DNA from: SURF-24 sp964537965
Lineage (GTDB): Bacteria > Bacteroidota > Ignavibacteria > Ignavibacteriales > SURF-24
Assembly: GCA_964537965.1 (NCBI GenBank)
Contig: CAZIDB010000059.1
Location: 1 to 23,210 of the forward strand
Direction of reading: 5' to 3'
DNA length: 23,210 nucleotides
Below, piece after piece: positions 7,644 to 16,021 of this stretch; positions within the stretch are counted from its first letter, which is position 1; each line of letters begins with the position of its first letter. The translations under genes and the position numbers were made by a program. The notes below the pieces were generated by a model. That model worked only from the letters and a program-made list of their open reading frames with translations, did no database searches and had not been told where the DNA came from.

Positions 7644-9747
7644 AATTATTCTTTACCATATTACTTTTATCGGCCATTTGTTTTGCCCAGTTTGACACAA
7701 ACAGCTTCCAAAGCATTAAGCAAACAGTTAGCAGCGATGAAATAAAAGCAATGGGAATAATTAACCTTTCCGATTTATATTCATTAGCAGACAAATGGAA
7801 TTCATTTTCAACCGACGGTTTTAATCAATATCTGAGTGCCAATAATCTTTCAACGTATCAAAGACAGAATTTTATTTTAATTGTTGACGGACAGAAGATT
7901 GATCTTAACACGTTTGACATTCAGAATATTAATTTATTGCCTGTATCTATTTACGATATTGATTACGTGGAATTCATTAATCTCCCGGTAATTTTTGAGG
8001 GTGAATTTACAAGTTCGGGATTAATTCATATTCACACTAAAAAGCCGGAAGAGAAACTTACAGCACATACAAACCTGAGTCTTGGCAACGAAACAGGAGA
8101 TCCCGGGCCATACAAATTTACATCACTTAAAACACCGAACGTTGATAAACTAAATTATAATCTTGGTCTTACACTAAATTACGGAAGCAGGAACTGGTTC
8201 ATTAAAGGAAATATTAAAAGTGAAGACAACTATGTTACTGATGCGGCTCTCAGAGACAGGATAAATTATTTTCATCCGGGCAATAACAAAGCGCGTTTAG
8301 TCTCTGCTTCAGGTTCGGTTCAGGTTAAGAATGATTTTTCAACAAACAGATTTTTTGCTTTCAAAACAGATGAAGATGATTTTAATTTCTTTCCGATATT
8401 CGGCAACGAACTTCCTGTGAAAAGAAGCATAAGACATTTCGGAGTAAATGGTAACCTGCAGCTTAATCAAAACATAGCCATAAATTACAGAGTGAAATAC
8501 TCTGATAACGATTTAAATGAACGGGAGAATTCAGCTGGTTATGTTTTCACCTTACACAAAAATAATATCAAGGCAAATGCAGAATTAAACTACTTTACAC
8601 CAATCTTTAATTCTGTTATAGGTGTTAGTCTTGACCGTTATAATTTTCAAACAGAAAAAGAACTTGAAGACAACATTTTATCATTCAGAAATATTTACGC
8701 GGTTATTTCGTTTAACTCAACAAAGAATGTTTTTCATTCATTACAGTTTTTTGCAAATCGTTTAAGTGATGATTTTACTTNNNNNNNNNNNNNNNNNNNN
8801 NNNNNNNNNNNNNNNNNNNNNNNNNNNNNNNNNNNNNNNNNNNNNNNNNNNNNNNNNNNNNNNNNNNNNNNNNNNNNNNNAATGTTTTTCATTCATTACA
8901 GTTTTTTGCAAATCGTTTAAGTGATGATTTTACTTTTAAAGGAACACTGATTAATAATTGGGCGGTTTCGAAAAATCAAAAAGCAGCACTTCATTTTTCA
9001 TTCTCGCAAAACAGTGTTGAAGAAGATCTGAATTACTGGGCATTATTTAAAAGAGGATACTTGTTTAATCCGGTTGAAAATACCGAACACTTCATTTCTG
9101 CGGGTTTCAATACAAGCAGAACATTCACGGGTGACATTATATATAAGTATAGTAAAGACAGTCTTTTTTCAGTTGAAATAAACGGCAACCTGAGAAGATT
9201 TGAAAATATATATCTTGAAAATTTTTCTTACCTGTATGACGCTGTCACTTCAACATTTACTACACCAATTGAATTGCGCACCGGTAATTCACTTACATCT
9301 GCTGGTGGCAGCACTTTAGTTGAATTTAATCAGGCTGCCGGTATTAAACACAGATTGTTTTATCAGTATCAGAAATCCGTTGCCGGAGATGATCTTTTTG
9401 AAAAAATCAGGAGAACTATTCCTGAGCATCAATTTAATTACAGATTTATTTATACACCAATGGAAACATTCAGCGTTAGTTTACTGGCAAAATATAAATC
9501 AAAAATTATTTTTGAAGAATACAGATATCTTGCCGATCAAAGCAACGGGAAATTATCTAACACAATTAAACCCGGAATTACATTCGACATATCTTTACAA
9601 AAATGGTTCTGGAGCAAAAAAATATGGACGAATGTCATTTTCAAAAATATATTTAATCAGCAGGAAAAATATTACCCGGCAGGAATTGATTACAACCTCC
9701 GGTTTTATGTACAGGTATTTATCTATTTGGATAAACTGCCGGAATAA
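7640..9747 (+). CDS. TonB-receptor-like plug/beta-barrel outer-membrane protein (split by assembly artefact)
   Basis: The signal peptide ends at CFA|Q. A plug-like domain spans about residues 25-135: 'SSDEIKAMGIINLSDLYSLA', then FILIVDGQKID, 'IYDIDYVEF' and SGLIHIHTKKP, matching the TonB-dependent receptor plug. Barrel strands follow to the end. The frame appears to break at the 8781-8880 gap. However, the 55 bases before the gap (8726-8780) are repeated exactly after it (8881-8935). Deleting the N run plus one copy (155 bases) restores a single frame to the TAA at 9745, giving 650 codons without internal stops. That is short for a TonB receptor (commonly 700-1000) and it lacks the usual N-terminal carboxypeptidase-like domain. 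No TonB box is evident. It may be a specialised receptor or a channel acting with its operon neighbours. Confidence 0.8.
8726..8935. repeat. 55-bp exact duplication flanking a 100-N gap (unmerged contig overlap)
   Basis: The sequence 8726-8780 is identical to 8881-8935, with 8781-8880 all N. Two contig ends sharing this overlap were evidently joined with a placeholder instead of being merged. The collapse restores the reading frame of the surrounding gene (offset 155, which equals 2 modulo 3), strongly supporting an artefact rather than a biological repeat. Confidence 0.93.
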
Positions 9748-9769
9748 AAAAGATTTTACAGAGGTTCAA

Positions 9770-10159
9770 ATGAAATACACAAAAATTATATTAATTGTAT
9801 TTGTTTTGATTGCAGCATTAATTAAAAACAACTATGCACAGGTTGCGGATACAAGCTCAACTCAAAAAACAAGTATGTTGGAAAATCAAAACGAAGATGA
9901 GATAAAAATTCCGTTGAGTATTAACATGGAACTGCTTGCTCATAACTATTTTGATGAGAATGAAAAAGCAGAAAAAATTTTGCAACTCAACCCTTCTCTG
10001 CCCGGTGTAAATGCAGAAGCAGATAAGTCTTCATTTACAACAGATTTATTTTATGTACTCGGGACTGCTGCTGTAGCTGCAATAATATATTTCTTTTGGC
10101 CGGAGAAGGAATCAACACCGGTTTCTACAGTTACATTCGGCAAGCCGGTTCATCCGTAG
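9770..10159 (+). CDS. Small exported protein with C-terminal hydrophobic helix, unknown function
   Basis: The ATG at 9770 is preceded by GAGG at the right distance and opens a signal peptide cleaved near NYA|Q (residue 23). This gives 129 residues. The middle is acidic (NEDEIK, FDENEKAEKI) and has ELLAHNYFDENEKA as a possible helix. Residues 93-110 (LFYVLGTAAVAAIIYFFW) form one transmembrane segment, followed by a short tail. The same frame is open further upstream over the barrel gene, but no ribosome site or composition supports a longer form. It lies 22 bases after the plug/barrel gene and 40 before the giant surface gene. An accessory or assembly role for the operon is plausible. I recognise no family. 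Confidence 0.75.
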   Translation: MKYTKIILIVFVLIAALIKNNYAQVADTSSTQKTSMLENQNEDEIKIPLSINMELLAHNYFDENEKAEKILQLNPSLPGVNAEADKSSFTTDLFYVLGTAAVAAIIYFFWPEKESTPVSTVTFGKPVHP

Positions 10160-10199
10160 TTTCAATATTCAATTTTTGAAAATTTTCTTTGAGATATAA

Positions 10200-13100
10200 A
10201 TGAAGAAGTTATACAAGTTTTATTTCCTGATTTATTTTTTGGTAGTGGGTTTAAACTTAAATTTTGCTCAGACTGAACCACCGATACAGGTCTTACCTTT
10301 GGATAATTCAAATTACCAGAAAGCAAGAAATCTTGTTTTAACATGGAATGCTGTCCCGGACATTTATGTTTATCAATGTCAGTATGGTACTGACACGACT
10401 TTCATTTCACCTGAGGGTGATTATTCCGTCTCCGGTAATTCGCTTATGATTTCTGAACTGCAAAACAATACTGTTTATTACTGGCGTGTGAGAACAAATG
10501 CGCAGGGTGCACAATGGTCGGAAACCTGGAATTTTAAAACTACAGGATTACCAACAACACCTAAACCATTCTTCCCGCTTAACAACATTATCAATCAAAG
10601 TGATTCTCTTACTCTTGCCTGGTCAAAAGACTCCGTTAATTCAAGTTATAAAATTGAACTGTCATTCCTTTCAGATTTTTCTGTTAATGAAGCGACAATT
10701 GCGGCAACAGATTCGTTTGTAAATGTCTATTATCTTGATTTGGGCAAAACTTATTACTGGAGAATCAAAGGGATTAATGTTGATTATGATGAAAGCAGTT
10801 GGTCCGAAGTTTTTAATTTCAGGACGAGACTTGTTACACCTTACCAGCTATCACCGGGAAATAACTCGACTAACCTTGATACAAACATTACATTAACATG
10901 GAGTCAGATTGAATCGGCACAAAAGTACCGGGTTCAATTTGGACTTAACAAAAGTTTAACACAGGATTCAATTTTATTAGACAAAGAACTAACTGTTAAT
11001 TCAATTAAGCTGCCTTCACTTTTATATACAACCAATTACTACTGGAAAATAATTGCCTATAATTCAGACGGAGATTCAAGTCTGTGGACAAACACTTATA
11101 AATTCAGGACCAAATTAGCATCACCGGACTTATTCTCACCCGCTGATACATTTAAAAATGCCGATTCGGTTTTAACATTTACCTGGTCGGGTGTTCCGAA
11201 TGCAACGAAGTACCAATACCAGCTTTCTGCAAATAAAAACTTTTCAACTTATGTTTTTAACGATACGCTGAAAACTAATTCGGTTAAAATTGATTCGCTT
11301 GATTTCAACCGGTATTATTACTGGAGAGTGGCAGCAAAAAATTCTTTAAAGGATACAAGCAACTGGTCTGATGTAAGATTCTTTAAAACAAGGTTGACTT
11401 CCCCACTTTTAATTTCACCGGTGGATAGTCTTAAAAACATGGATACAGTTTTAACTTTCAAGTGGAGCCCGGTTGATTCTGCAAAGAGTTACCATCTTCA
11501 GTTATCCCGCTCTGCGAACTTTGAAAGCTCACAGTTATTTGCCGATACAATACTTGCGAAGACTTCGATAAAAATTGACAGCCTGCCTGTGTACACAAAA
11601 TTTTACTGGCGGGTTTACGCTAACAATGACAACAAAGATTCAAGCAGATGGTCAAATGTTTTTTACCTGAAGACGAGACTTGCCGGTATTCAGATTAAAT
11701 TGCCAAAGGATAGTTTAATAAATACTGATACCGCAATGGTCTTTCAATGGAACGCTATTACCGGTGCAACCAAATACCGCTTCCAGCTATCAGGTAATTC
11801 TGTTTTTACAGAACTTGTTGCAGACGACAGCGTTAAAACAAACCAGTATTCAATTGATTCTCTTTTTTATTATAAAAAATATTTCTGGCGGGTTCTTGGC
11901 AAAAATGAACTGGGAGATTCAAGCAGGTGGACTTCTTTCCGTAATTTTAAAACAAGGCTGCTTACCCCTGCATTGTACAGCCCTGAAGATAAAATTAAAA
12001 ATGCTCCAACCACGGTTTACTTTTACTGGCAGCCAATTGATGGTGCAACGAAATACAAAATTCAACTAAGCAATGAGAGTAATTTCTTTTACCCGGAAAT
12101 TGATACTGCGATCAACAGAACTTCTTACCGCGCAGATGATCTGACATTAGATACATTATACTACTGGCGTATCATCGCTTTAAATGCTTTAAACGATTCA
12201 AGTTTGTGGACAAAGACTTTTTCATTCAAGACAAGACCTGCAATTTTAATTGAGAAGGATTCGGTAAAAACCTCACTGAATCTTTATACTTCACTTTCAG
12301 ATACACTCGGATTCTTTACAGTTTCCAATGCCGGTGTTAATCAGTTTGTTATTGATTCGATCTACGTCAGACCTGATTCTGTTTATATTGTTCAGGAGAG
12401 AAATGCAGTGATTGGCCCTAAATCCCAAAAAGATTTTCTTATCAGAATAAATACTGCCAAAGCGCCTATAGCATATACATACGGTTCAATCACTTTAATA
12501 AGAATTAACGGCCCAAAAGACCGGGATACGCTAAAGACAGATTTAAATTTCTACCTTCGCAAAGCTGTGGCTAAAGTTACAAGTGACAGCCTTATGTTTC
12601 TGAATACAGCCGCATCACGTAAATCAACAAAGCAAATTATAATCTATAACGATGGCGGAAATGTTCCTTTGGCAATTAAAAAAATAAAAGTTGAAGGAAC
12701 GGATACTACAACATTCAGAGTTATTAATCCGCCAAAATCAGTTGATCCTAACAGCAGTACCGCAATTACAGTTGAATTCAGTCCGCAAAAATTTGGTGTA
12801 AACCAAACTACATTAACTGTAGAAACAAATGCATATCCGAAAAGAAATTTATCTTTCTGGCTTGAAGGAAACGGACGCGGCGGTGAACTTGCAGTCGCAA
12901 CTTTTTCTTACATTAACACTGTAGCTAAGGATTCATTTGAAACATTCACTTCGAATAATAAACAAATTCTCTTTCATAATATTGGTAATGAACCATTGAA
13001 TATAGCAATATCATTCCCGAATAATAATTTCAAACTTACAAATGATCTGCTGAACAGTTTTTCTCTTAAGGTGAACGACACCATTTCTGTTTACTTAAAA

Positions 13101-14852
13101 TATCTAACTCCTGTATTCAATAAACAAGCTAAAGACACTTTAGTAATAATTCACAACGGATTTGGGCAGGATACAATCCGTACTTTATTGAAGGGTTATT
13201 TTGACAGCACACAATCTGCAAACAAAGTACTGAATAATCTCAGGTTAAATTCAGAACCGTTTTTATCTACACCAAAAATATTTTTTAAGAATACTCCGCT
13301 TAATTTAAAATTGAATTCAGATTTGTTTGCAAACCAGGGTAAACTGAATTTCCGTTTAGCTTATTACAACGGCGGCAATGGTAAAAGATTATATAAATAC
13401 CACGATGGAAATTTCAATTACTTTATTCCGGGTGAAAACGTAACACAGAATGGGTTAATAGTTTTCGGCGAGTTATATTCGGTTGATAAGAACGGGAAAA
13501 TTGCGGATTCAATTCTCGTCTTTGATTCGCTTGATGTTCAGGTAATACTAAGTGATTTTCAAACGAAAGAAATCTCTGTACCCCGTTCAAGAGCAGCAGA
13601 GAACGCAGACAATGCAAATGTTAAATGGATACCGTTCGGTTTTCCAATGGGGGAAATAGTTGCCGATTCAGTTTTTAAATTCTTTGGCGGAATTAAAAAC
13701 ATGAAAGACGGCGAATGGGTTGTTTATAAATATGATCCAACCGCTGCCGATTCATTTTCAATTTTTAACGATTATTATTTGTCACCGGAAACCGGCTACT
13801 TTATTGCACAATCTCTGCTGGACTCATTTAAAATTTCTTACAAGTACCCGGGAAATATCCGGACAAAGAAACTGACAGAGAATCAAATGAATCTTACCGG
13901 AAGCAACTGGAAATTAATTTCAAGTCCTTTCCTTTTTGATGTTGAGATTGATTCGGATATTCCGCTTTATCATTACGATGTAAACACTAAAAATTATAAA
14001 ACGACTTACATAATGAAACCTTACGAAGCCTATTTTGCAGAGCCTACTGTAAACAGGTTACGATTGAAAACTTTTGATAAATACAATCCTGCAATTTATC
14101 CCAAAGCAATAGCAGATAACGGCTGGCATCTGAATTTAAAGGTTACAGATAACGAATCTGAAAATGACCTGATGTTTTCAACAAAGAATAAAAATATTTC
14201 AAAGCTGAACTCAACTGATAAAAATGAATATTTGCAACCTGCCGGTTTTGGCAATAGTCTTGAATCATTTATTGTCGGTGAAGATAGCGAAAGCCGTTGC
14301 ATCGCCTCAGTTAAAGGTGGTACAAATGGCGCCGAATGGGATTTTGTATTATTAAACAACTCGGGTAATTCTGAAGTAAATTTGAATGCAGCAATAGCAG
14401 GTAAGATTCCGCAGAATTATTCTTATAAAATATTTGATTGCACAAGCAGAAAAGTAATTGATGAAAATTCTTTTTTAAGAATTTCAAAAGGAAGCGAGCA
14501 CCAATTTAAAATGTTGATTGGGACCGGAGAATTTATTAATGAATCCCTGAACAAGCTGAAAGAGTTAAATGAAATTACCTTTGCGTTGGAGCAGAATTAT
14601 CCAAATCCGTTTAATCCGGCAACAACAATCAAGTATTCTATTCCGTATGTAGGGGCGAACAGCAGTTCGCCCGTACAATTGAAGTTATTTGATATTCTCG
14701 GTAAAGAAGTAGTTACACTTGTAAACGAGCAAAAACAGCCTGGATATTACACAATTAGTTTTGATGCGTCGCAGTTTGCAAGCGGAGTTTATATTTACCA
14801 GCTTAAAGCCGGAAGTTTAATTACAAGTAAAAAGATGATACTATTAAAATAA
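10200..14852 (+). CDS. Giant T9SS-secreted surface protein with seven FN3-like repeats and ASPM/Hydin-like domains
   Basis: The 1550-residue protein starts with a signal peptide (NFA|Q, residue 23). Seven repeats of about 93 residues follow (residues 26-679). Each begins near 'SPxDxxxNxDxxLTFxW', passes 'ATKYxxQLS' and closes with 'YYWRVxAxNxxxDSSxWSxxFxFKTR', a fibronectin-III-like pattern common in Ignavibacteria surface proteins. Residues about 680-1005 hold two or three Ig-like modules of the ASPM-SPD-2-Hydin type (IIIYNDGGNVPLAIKKIKV, 'ITVEFSPQKFG'). A less typical beta-rich region (about 1005-1450) follows. The end (ALEQNYPNPFNP through MILLK, about 1460-1550) is a type A T9SS sorting domain. 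The protein should therefore be secreted and surface-attached, possibly as an adhesin or scaffold. It ends the four-gene unit and is followed by a strong terminator. Confidence 0.9.
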   Translation: MKKLYKFYFLIYFLVVGLNLNFAQTEPPIQVLPLDNSNYQKARNLVLTWNAVPDIYVYQCQYGTDTTFISPEGDYSVSGNSLMISELQNNTVYYWRVRTNAQGAQWSETWNFKTTGLPTTPKPFFPLNNIINQSDSLTLAWSKDSVNSSYKIELSFLSDFSVNEATIAATDSFVNVYYLDLGKTYYWRIKGINVDYDESSWSEVFNFRTRLVTPYQLSPGNNSTNLDTNITLTWSQIESAQKYRVQFGLNKSLTQDSILLDKELTVNSIKLPSLLYTTNYYWKIIAYNSDGDSSLWTNTYKFRTKLASPDLFSPADTFKNADSVLTFTWSGVPNATKYQYQLSANKNFSTYVFNDTLKTNSVKIDSLDFNRYYYWRVAAKNSLKDTSNWSDVRFFKTRLTSPLLISPVDSLKNMDTVLTFKWSPVDSAKSYHLQLSRSANFESSQLFADTILAKTSIKIDSLPVYTKFYWRVYANNDNKDSSRWSNVFYLKTRLAGIQIKLPKDSLINTDTAMVFQWNAITGATKYRFQLSGNSVFTELVADDSVKTNQYSIDSLFYYKKYFWRVLGKNELGDSSRWTSFRNFKTRLLTPALYSPEDKIKNAPTTVYFYWQPIDGATKYKIQLSNESNFFYPEIDTAINRTSYRADDLTLDTLYYWRIIALNALNDSSLWTKTFSFKTRPAILIEKDSVKTSLNLYTSLSDTLGFFTVSNAGVNQFVIDSIYVRPDSVYIVQERNAVIGPKSQKDFLIRINTAKAPIAYTYGSITLIRINGPKDRDTLKTDLNFYLRKAVAKVTSDSLMFLNTAASRKSTKQIIIYNDGGNVPLAIKKIKVEGTDTTTFRVINPPKSVDPNSSTAITVEFSPQKFGVNQTTLTVETNAYPKRNLSFWLEGNGRGGELAVATFSYINTVAKDSFETFTSNNKQILFHNIGNEPLNIAISFPNNNFKLTNDLLNSFSLKVNDTISVYLKYLTPVFNKQAKDTLVIIHNGFGQDTIRTLLKGYFDSTQSANKVLNNLRLNSEPFLSTPKIFFKNTPLNLKLNSDLFANQGKLNFRLAYYNGGNGKRLYKYHDGNFNYFIPGENVTQNGLIVFGELYSVDKNGKIADSILVFDSLDVQVILSDFQTKEISVPRSRAAENADNANVKWIPFGFPMGEIVADSVFKFFGGIKNMKDGEWVVYKYDPTAADSFSIFNDYYLSPETGYFIAQSLLDSFKISYKYPGNIRTKKLTENQMNLTGSNWKLISSPFLFDVEIDSDIPLYHYDVNTKNYKTTYIMKPYEAYFAEPTVNRLRLKTFDKYNPAIYPKAIADNGWHLNLKVTDNESENDLMFSTKNKNISKLNSTDKNEYLQPAGFGNSLESFIVGEDSESRCIASVKGGTNGAEWDFVLLNNSGNSEVNLNAAIAGKIPQNYSYKIFDCTSRKVIDENSFLRISKGSEHQFKMLIGTGEFINESLNKLKELNEITFALEQNYPNPFNPATTIKYSIPYVGANSSSPVQLKLFDILGKEVVTLVNEQKQPGYYTISFDASQFASGVYIYQLKAGSLITSKKMILLK
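10278..12236 (+). repeat. Seven tandem FN3-like repeats within the giant surface protein
   Basis: Seven units of about 93 codons each end in an F(K/R)T(R/K/T) motif preceded by a (Y/F)YW(R/K)(V/I) motif. Units 3-7 are more alike than units 1-2. The similarity is at protein level and DNA copies have diverged, so the array is old rather than freshly amplified. Confidence 0.85.
14649..14676. repeat. Palindromic element inside the T9SS sorting-domain coding sequence
   Basis: GTAGGGGCGAAC and GTTCGCCCGTAC form 12-base arms (11 of 12 pair) around an AGCA loop. It is read in frame as part of the loop 'VGANSSSPV' between the first strands of the sorting domain. It is far more GC-rich than its surroundings. 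GGGCGAAC-type palindromes are widespread interspersed repeats in bacterial genomes. Confidence 0.7.
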
Positions 14853-14861
14853 TTTTATTGT

Positions 14862-14889
14862 AAGGCGAAGCATTAGCTTCGCCTTTTTT
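14862..14889 (+). terminator. Rho-independent terminator of the surface operon
   Basis: A perfect 10-base stem (AAGGCGAAGC / GCTTCGCCTT) with an ATTA loop begins 9 bases after the stop codon and runs straight into a T-run. A weaker related hairpin (TAGCGAAG / CTTCGTTA) follows at 14901-14928. Confidence 0.85.
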
Positions 14890-15026
14890 ATTTAAAACAT
14901 TAGCGAAGCAAAAACATTTTCTTCGTTATAGAGTTATCCTAGGACCTAATATTGTATAAATATTTTTCTGAGCTGGCGGCTTGCCGAGTTGTATTACTCC
15001 TGCCGAATTAACAATCCCAAGGTTAT

Positions 15027-15118
15027 CTAAAAAGTAATTATTTAAAATGTATAGAACGCAGATGACACAGATTTATTATGATTTTCGCTGCTTTTATAAT
15101 TGAAAAATTACTTTTTAG
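15027..15118. repeat. MITE-like element with 13-bp perfect terminal inverted repeats
   Basis: CTAAAAAGTAATT (15027-15039) is matched by its exact reverse complement at 15106-15118, with 66 bases between. The interior is imperfectly self-complementary and includes AACGCAGATGACACAGATTT, a phrase typical of widespread ACGCAGAT interspersed repeats in Bacteroidota-like genomes. No target-site duplication is seen and it has no coding capacity. Confidence 0.5.
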
Positions 15119-15149
15119 TCACCTTCGACAGGAAAATGTTGGAATATTT

Positions 15150-15284
15150 TCATTGCTTTGCAAAATAGTCGAACGATATTCTTACACTGAAAATGTAGAA
15201 ACAGGTTGTACCCAATGCTGTTCCCCAACTCTGTTGATTTATATTTGTTCCGATAGATAAGTACTCAACTAATTCCATTCGCAT
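15150..15284 (-). pseudogene. Possible remnant of an outer-membrane barrel C-terminus
   Basis: A 44-codon minus-strand frame reads EYLSIGTNINQQSWGTALG, then FYIFSVRISFDYFAKQ and a stop. The alternating pattern and aromatic-rich end resemble the final strands of an outer-membrane barrel. Nothing upstream continues it, so it would be a decayed fragment. The length is short enough for chance. Confidence 0.2.
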
Positions 15285-15449
15285 TGCTTTTTATGAATCA
15301 ACCTTTGAGTGAAAAAGTATTGCATAAAATGTACTTAATCCGTTTTACTGTTTCATCAATTAAGCTGAACCGGAGTATATTAAAATTGTAGCCTTTATAA
15401 ATCTTTCCTCAATCGTTATCTTTCTGATGTAAAAAAGAAAGATCTAAGT

Positions 15450-15950
15450 GTGCTTAAGGTAAACGAAATATTTTATTCCATCCAGGGTGAAAGCAGCAAT
15501 GCCGGCTTACCCTGCGTTTTTGTGAGATTAACTTATTGTAATCTTCGTTGCTCCTACTGCGATACCGAATATGCCTTCTACGAAGGAAAAGATTTGAGTA
15601 TTGATGAAATTATCTATGAAGTTAAAAAATACAATTGTATGCTTGTTGAGATAACCGGAGGTGAGCCACTTGTTCAAAGTGAAAGTTTGATTCTGATGAA
15701 GGAACTTTGTAACCTTGATTATGATGTTATGCTTGAAACCGGAGGAAGTCTTCCTGTAAATAAGATTGATGAGAGAGTGAAAATAATAATGGACTTAAAA
15801 ACTCCATCCAGTAATATGCTTAAAAAGANNNNNNNNNNNNNNNNNNNNNNNNNNNNNNNNNNNNNNNNNNNNNNNNNNNNNNNNNNNNNNNNNNNNNNNN
15901 NNNNNNNNNNNNNNNNNNNNNNNNNNNNGGGTATAAAATATACGCTATAA
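15450..15950 (+). CDS. queE: 7-carboxy-7-deazaguanine synthase, radical SAM (C-terminal part lost in gap)
   Basis: The enzyme converts 6-carboxy-tetrahydropterin to 7-carboxy-7-deazaguanine in the queuosine/preQ0 pathway, using S-adenosylmethionine and a 4Fe-4S cluster. The opening VNEIFYSIQGESSNAGLPCV is the family hallmark, and CNLRCSYCDTEYAF carries the cluster motif Cx3Cx2C. EITGGEPLVQ binds SAM, and METGG/MDLKTPSS match conserved later strands. The start is GTG at 15450 with an AAAGA-rich ribosome site. The gap at 15829-15928 begins after residue 126 and only GIKYTL remains beyond it. That tail fits the usual 'WGxK' C-terminus. QueE is normally about 190-240 residues, so the true gap is probably longer than 100 bases. 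No other queuosine gene is in the window. Confidence 0.88.
   Translation: MLKVNEIFYSIQGESSNAGLPCVFVRLTYCNLRCSYCDTEYAFYEGKDLSIDEIIYEVKKYNCMLVEITGGEPLVQSESLILMKELCNLDYDVMLETGGSLPVNKIDERVKIIMDLKTPSSNMLKKXXXXXXXXXXXXXXXXXXXXXXXXXXXXXXXXXXGIKYTL
15829..15928. other. Assembly gap (100 N) inside queE
   Basis: Placeholder gap. The flanks are unrelated, so sequence is missing. The expected QueE length implies roughly 60-110 residues lost rather than the 34 codons shown. Confidence 0.95.
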
Positions 15951-15974
15951 GTTTAAGACACTTTAAAGTGATTT

Positions 15975-16012
15975 CTCTGTGGTTCTCTGTGCATACTCTG
16001 TGGTTCTCTGTG
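15975..16012. repeat. 17-bp direct repeat (CTCTGTGGTTCTCTGTG x2)
   Basis: Two exact copies (15975-15991 and 15996-16012) separated by CATA, itself built of smaller TTCTCTGTG units. It lies in the 71-base convergent spacer between queE and the sirtuin gene. CTCTGTGGTT repeats of this kind are scattered in many bacterial genomes; no function is evident. Confidence 0.75.
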
Positions 16013-16021
16013 TAAGTATTG

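Larger units (their letters stand above)
14890..15449. other. Repeat-containing intergenic region before queE
   Basis: About 560 bases without a convincing intact gene. It holds a degenerate GCGAAG hairpin (14901-14928), a 92-base inverted-repeat element (15027-15118), a possible gene remnant on the minus strand (15150-15284), and the undefined upstream region of queE. The short plus-strand frame at 15078-15260 starts inside the inverted-repeat element and has no protein-like composition. Confidence 0.5.

Noticed and set aside
8881..8935. 55-bp duplication as a biological repeat
   Set aside because: It sits exactly at both edges of an N run, and its removal restores the reading frame; an assembly artefact explains it better.
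9320..9769. Long upstream extension of the small exported protein
   Set aside because: It overlaps the barrel gene in another frame. The ATG at 9770 has a ribosome site and starts a signal peptide.
15078..15260. 60-codon plus-strand frame before queE
   Set aside because: It begins inside the inverted-repeat element, has no ribosome site and resembles no protein.
15975..16012. Direct repeats as a CRISPR array
   Set aside because: There are only two 17-base copies with a 4-base spacer and no cas genes.
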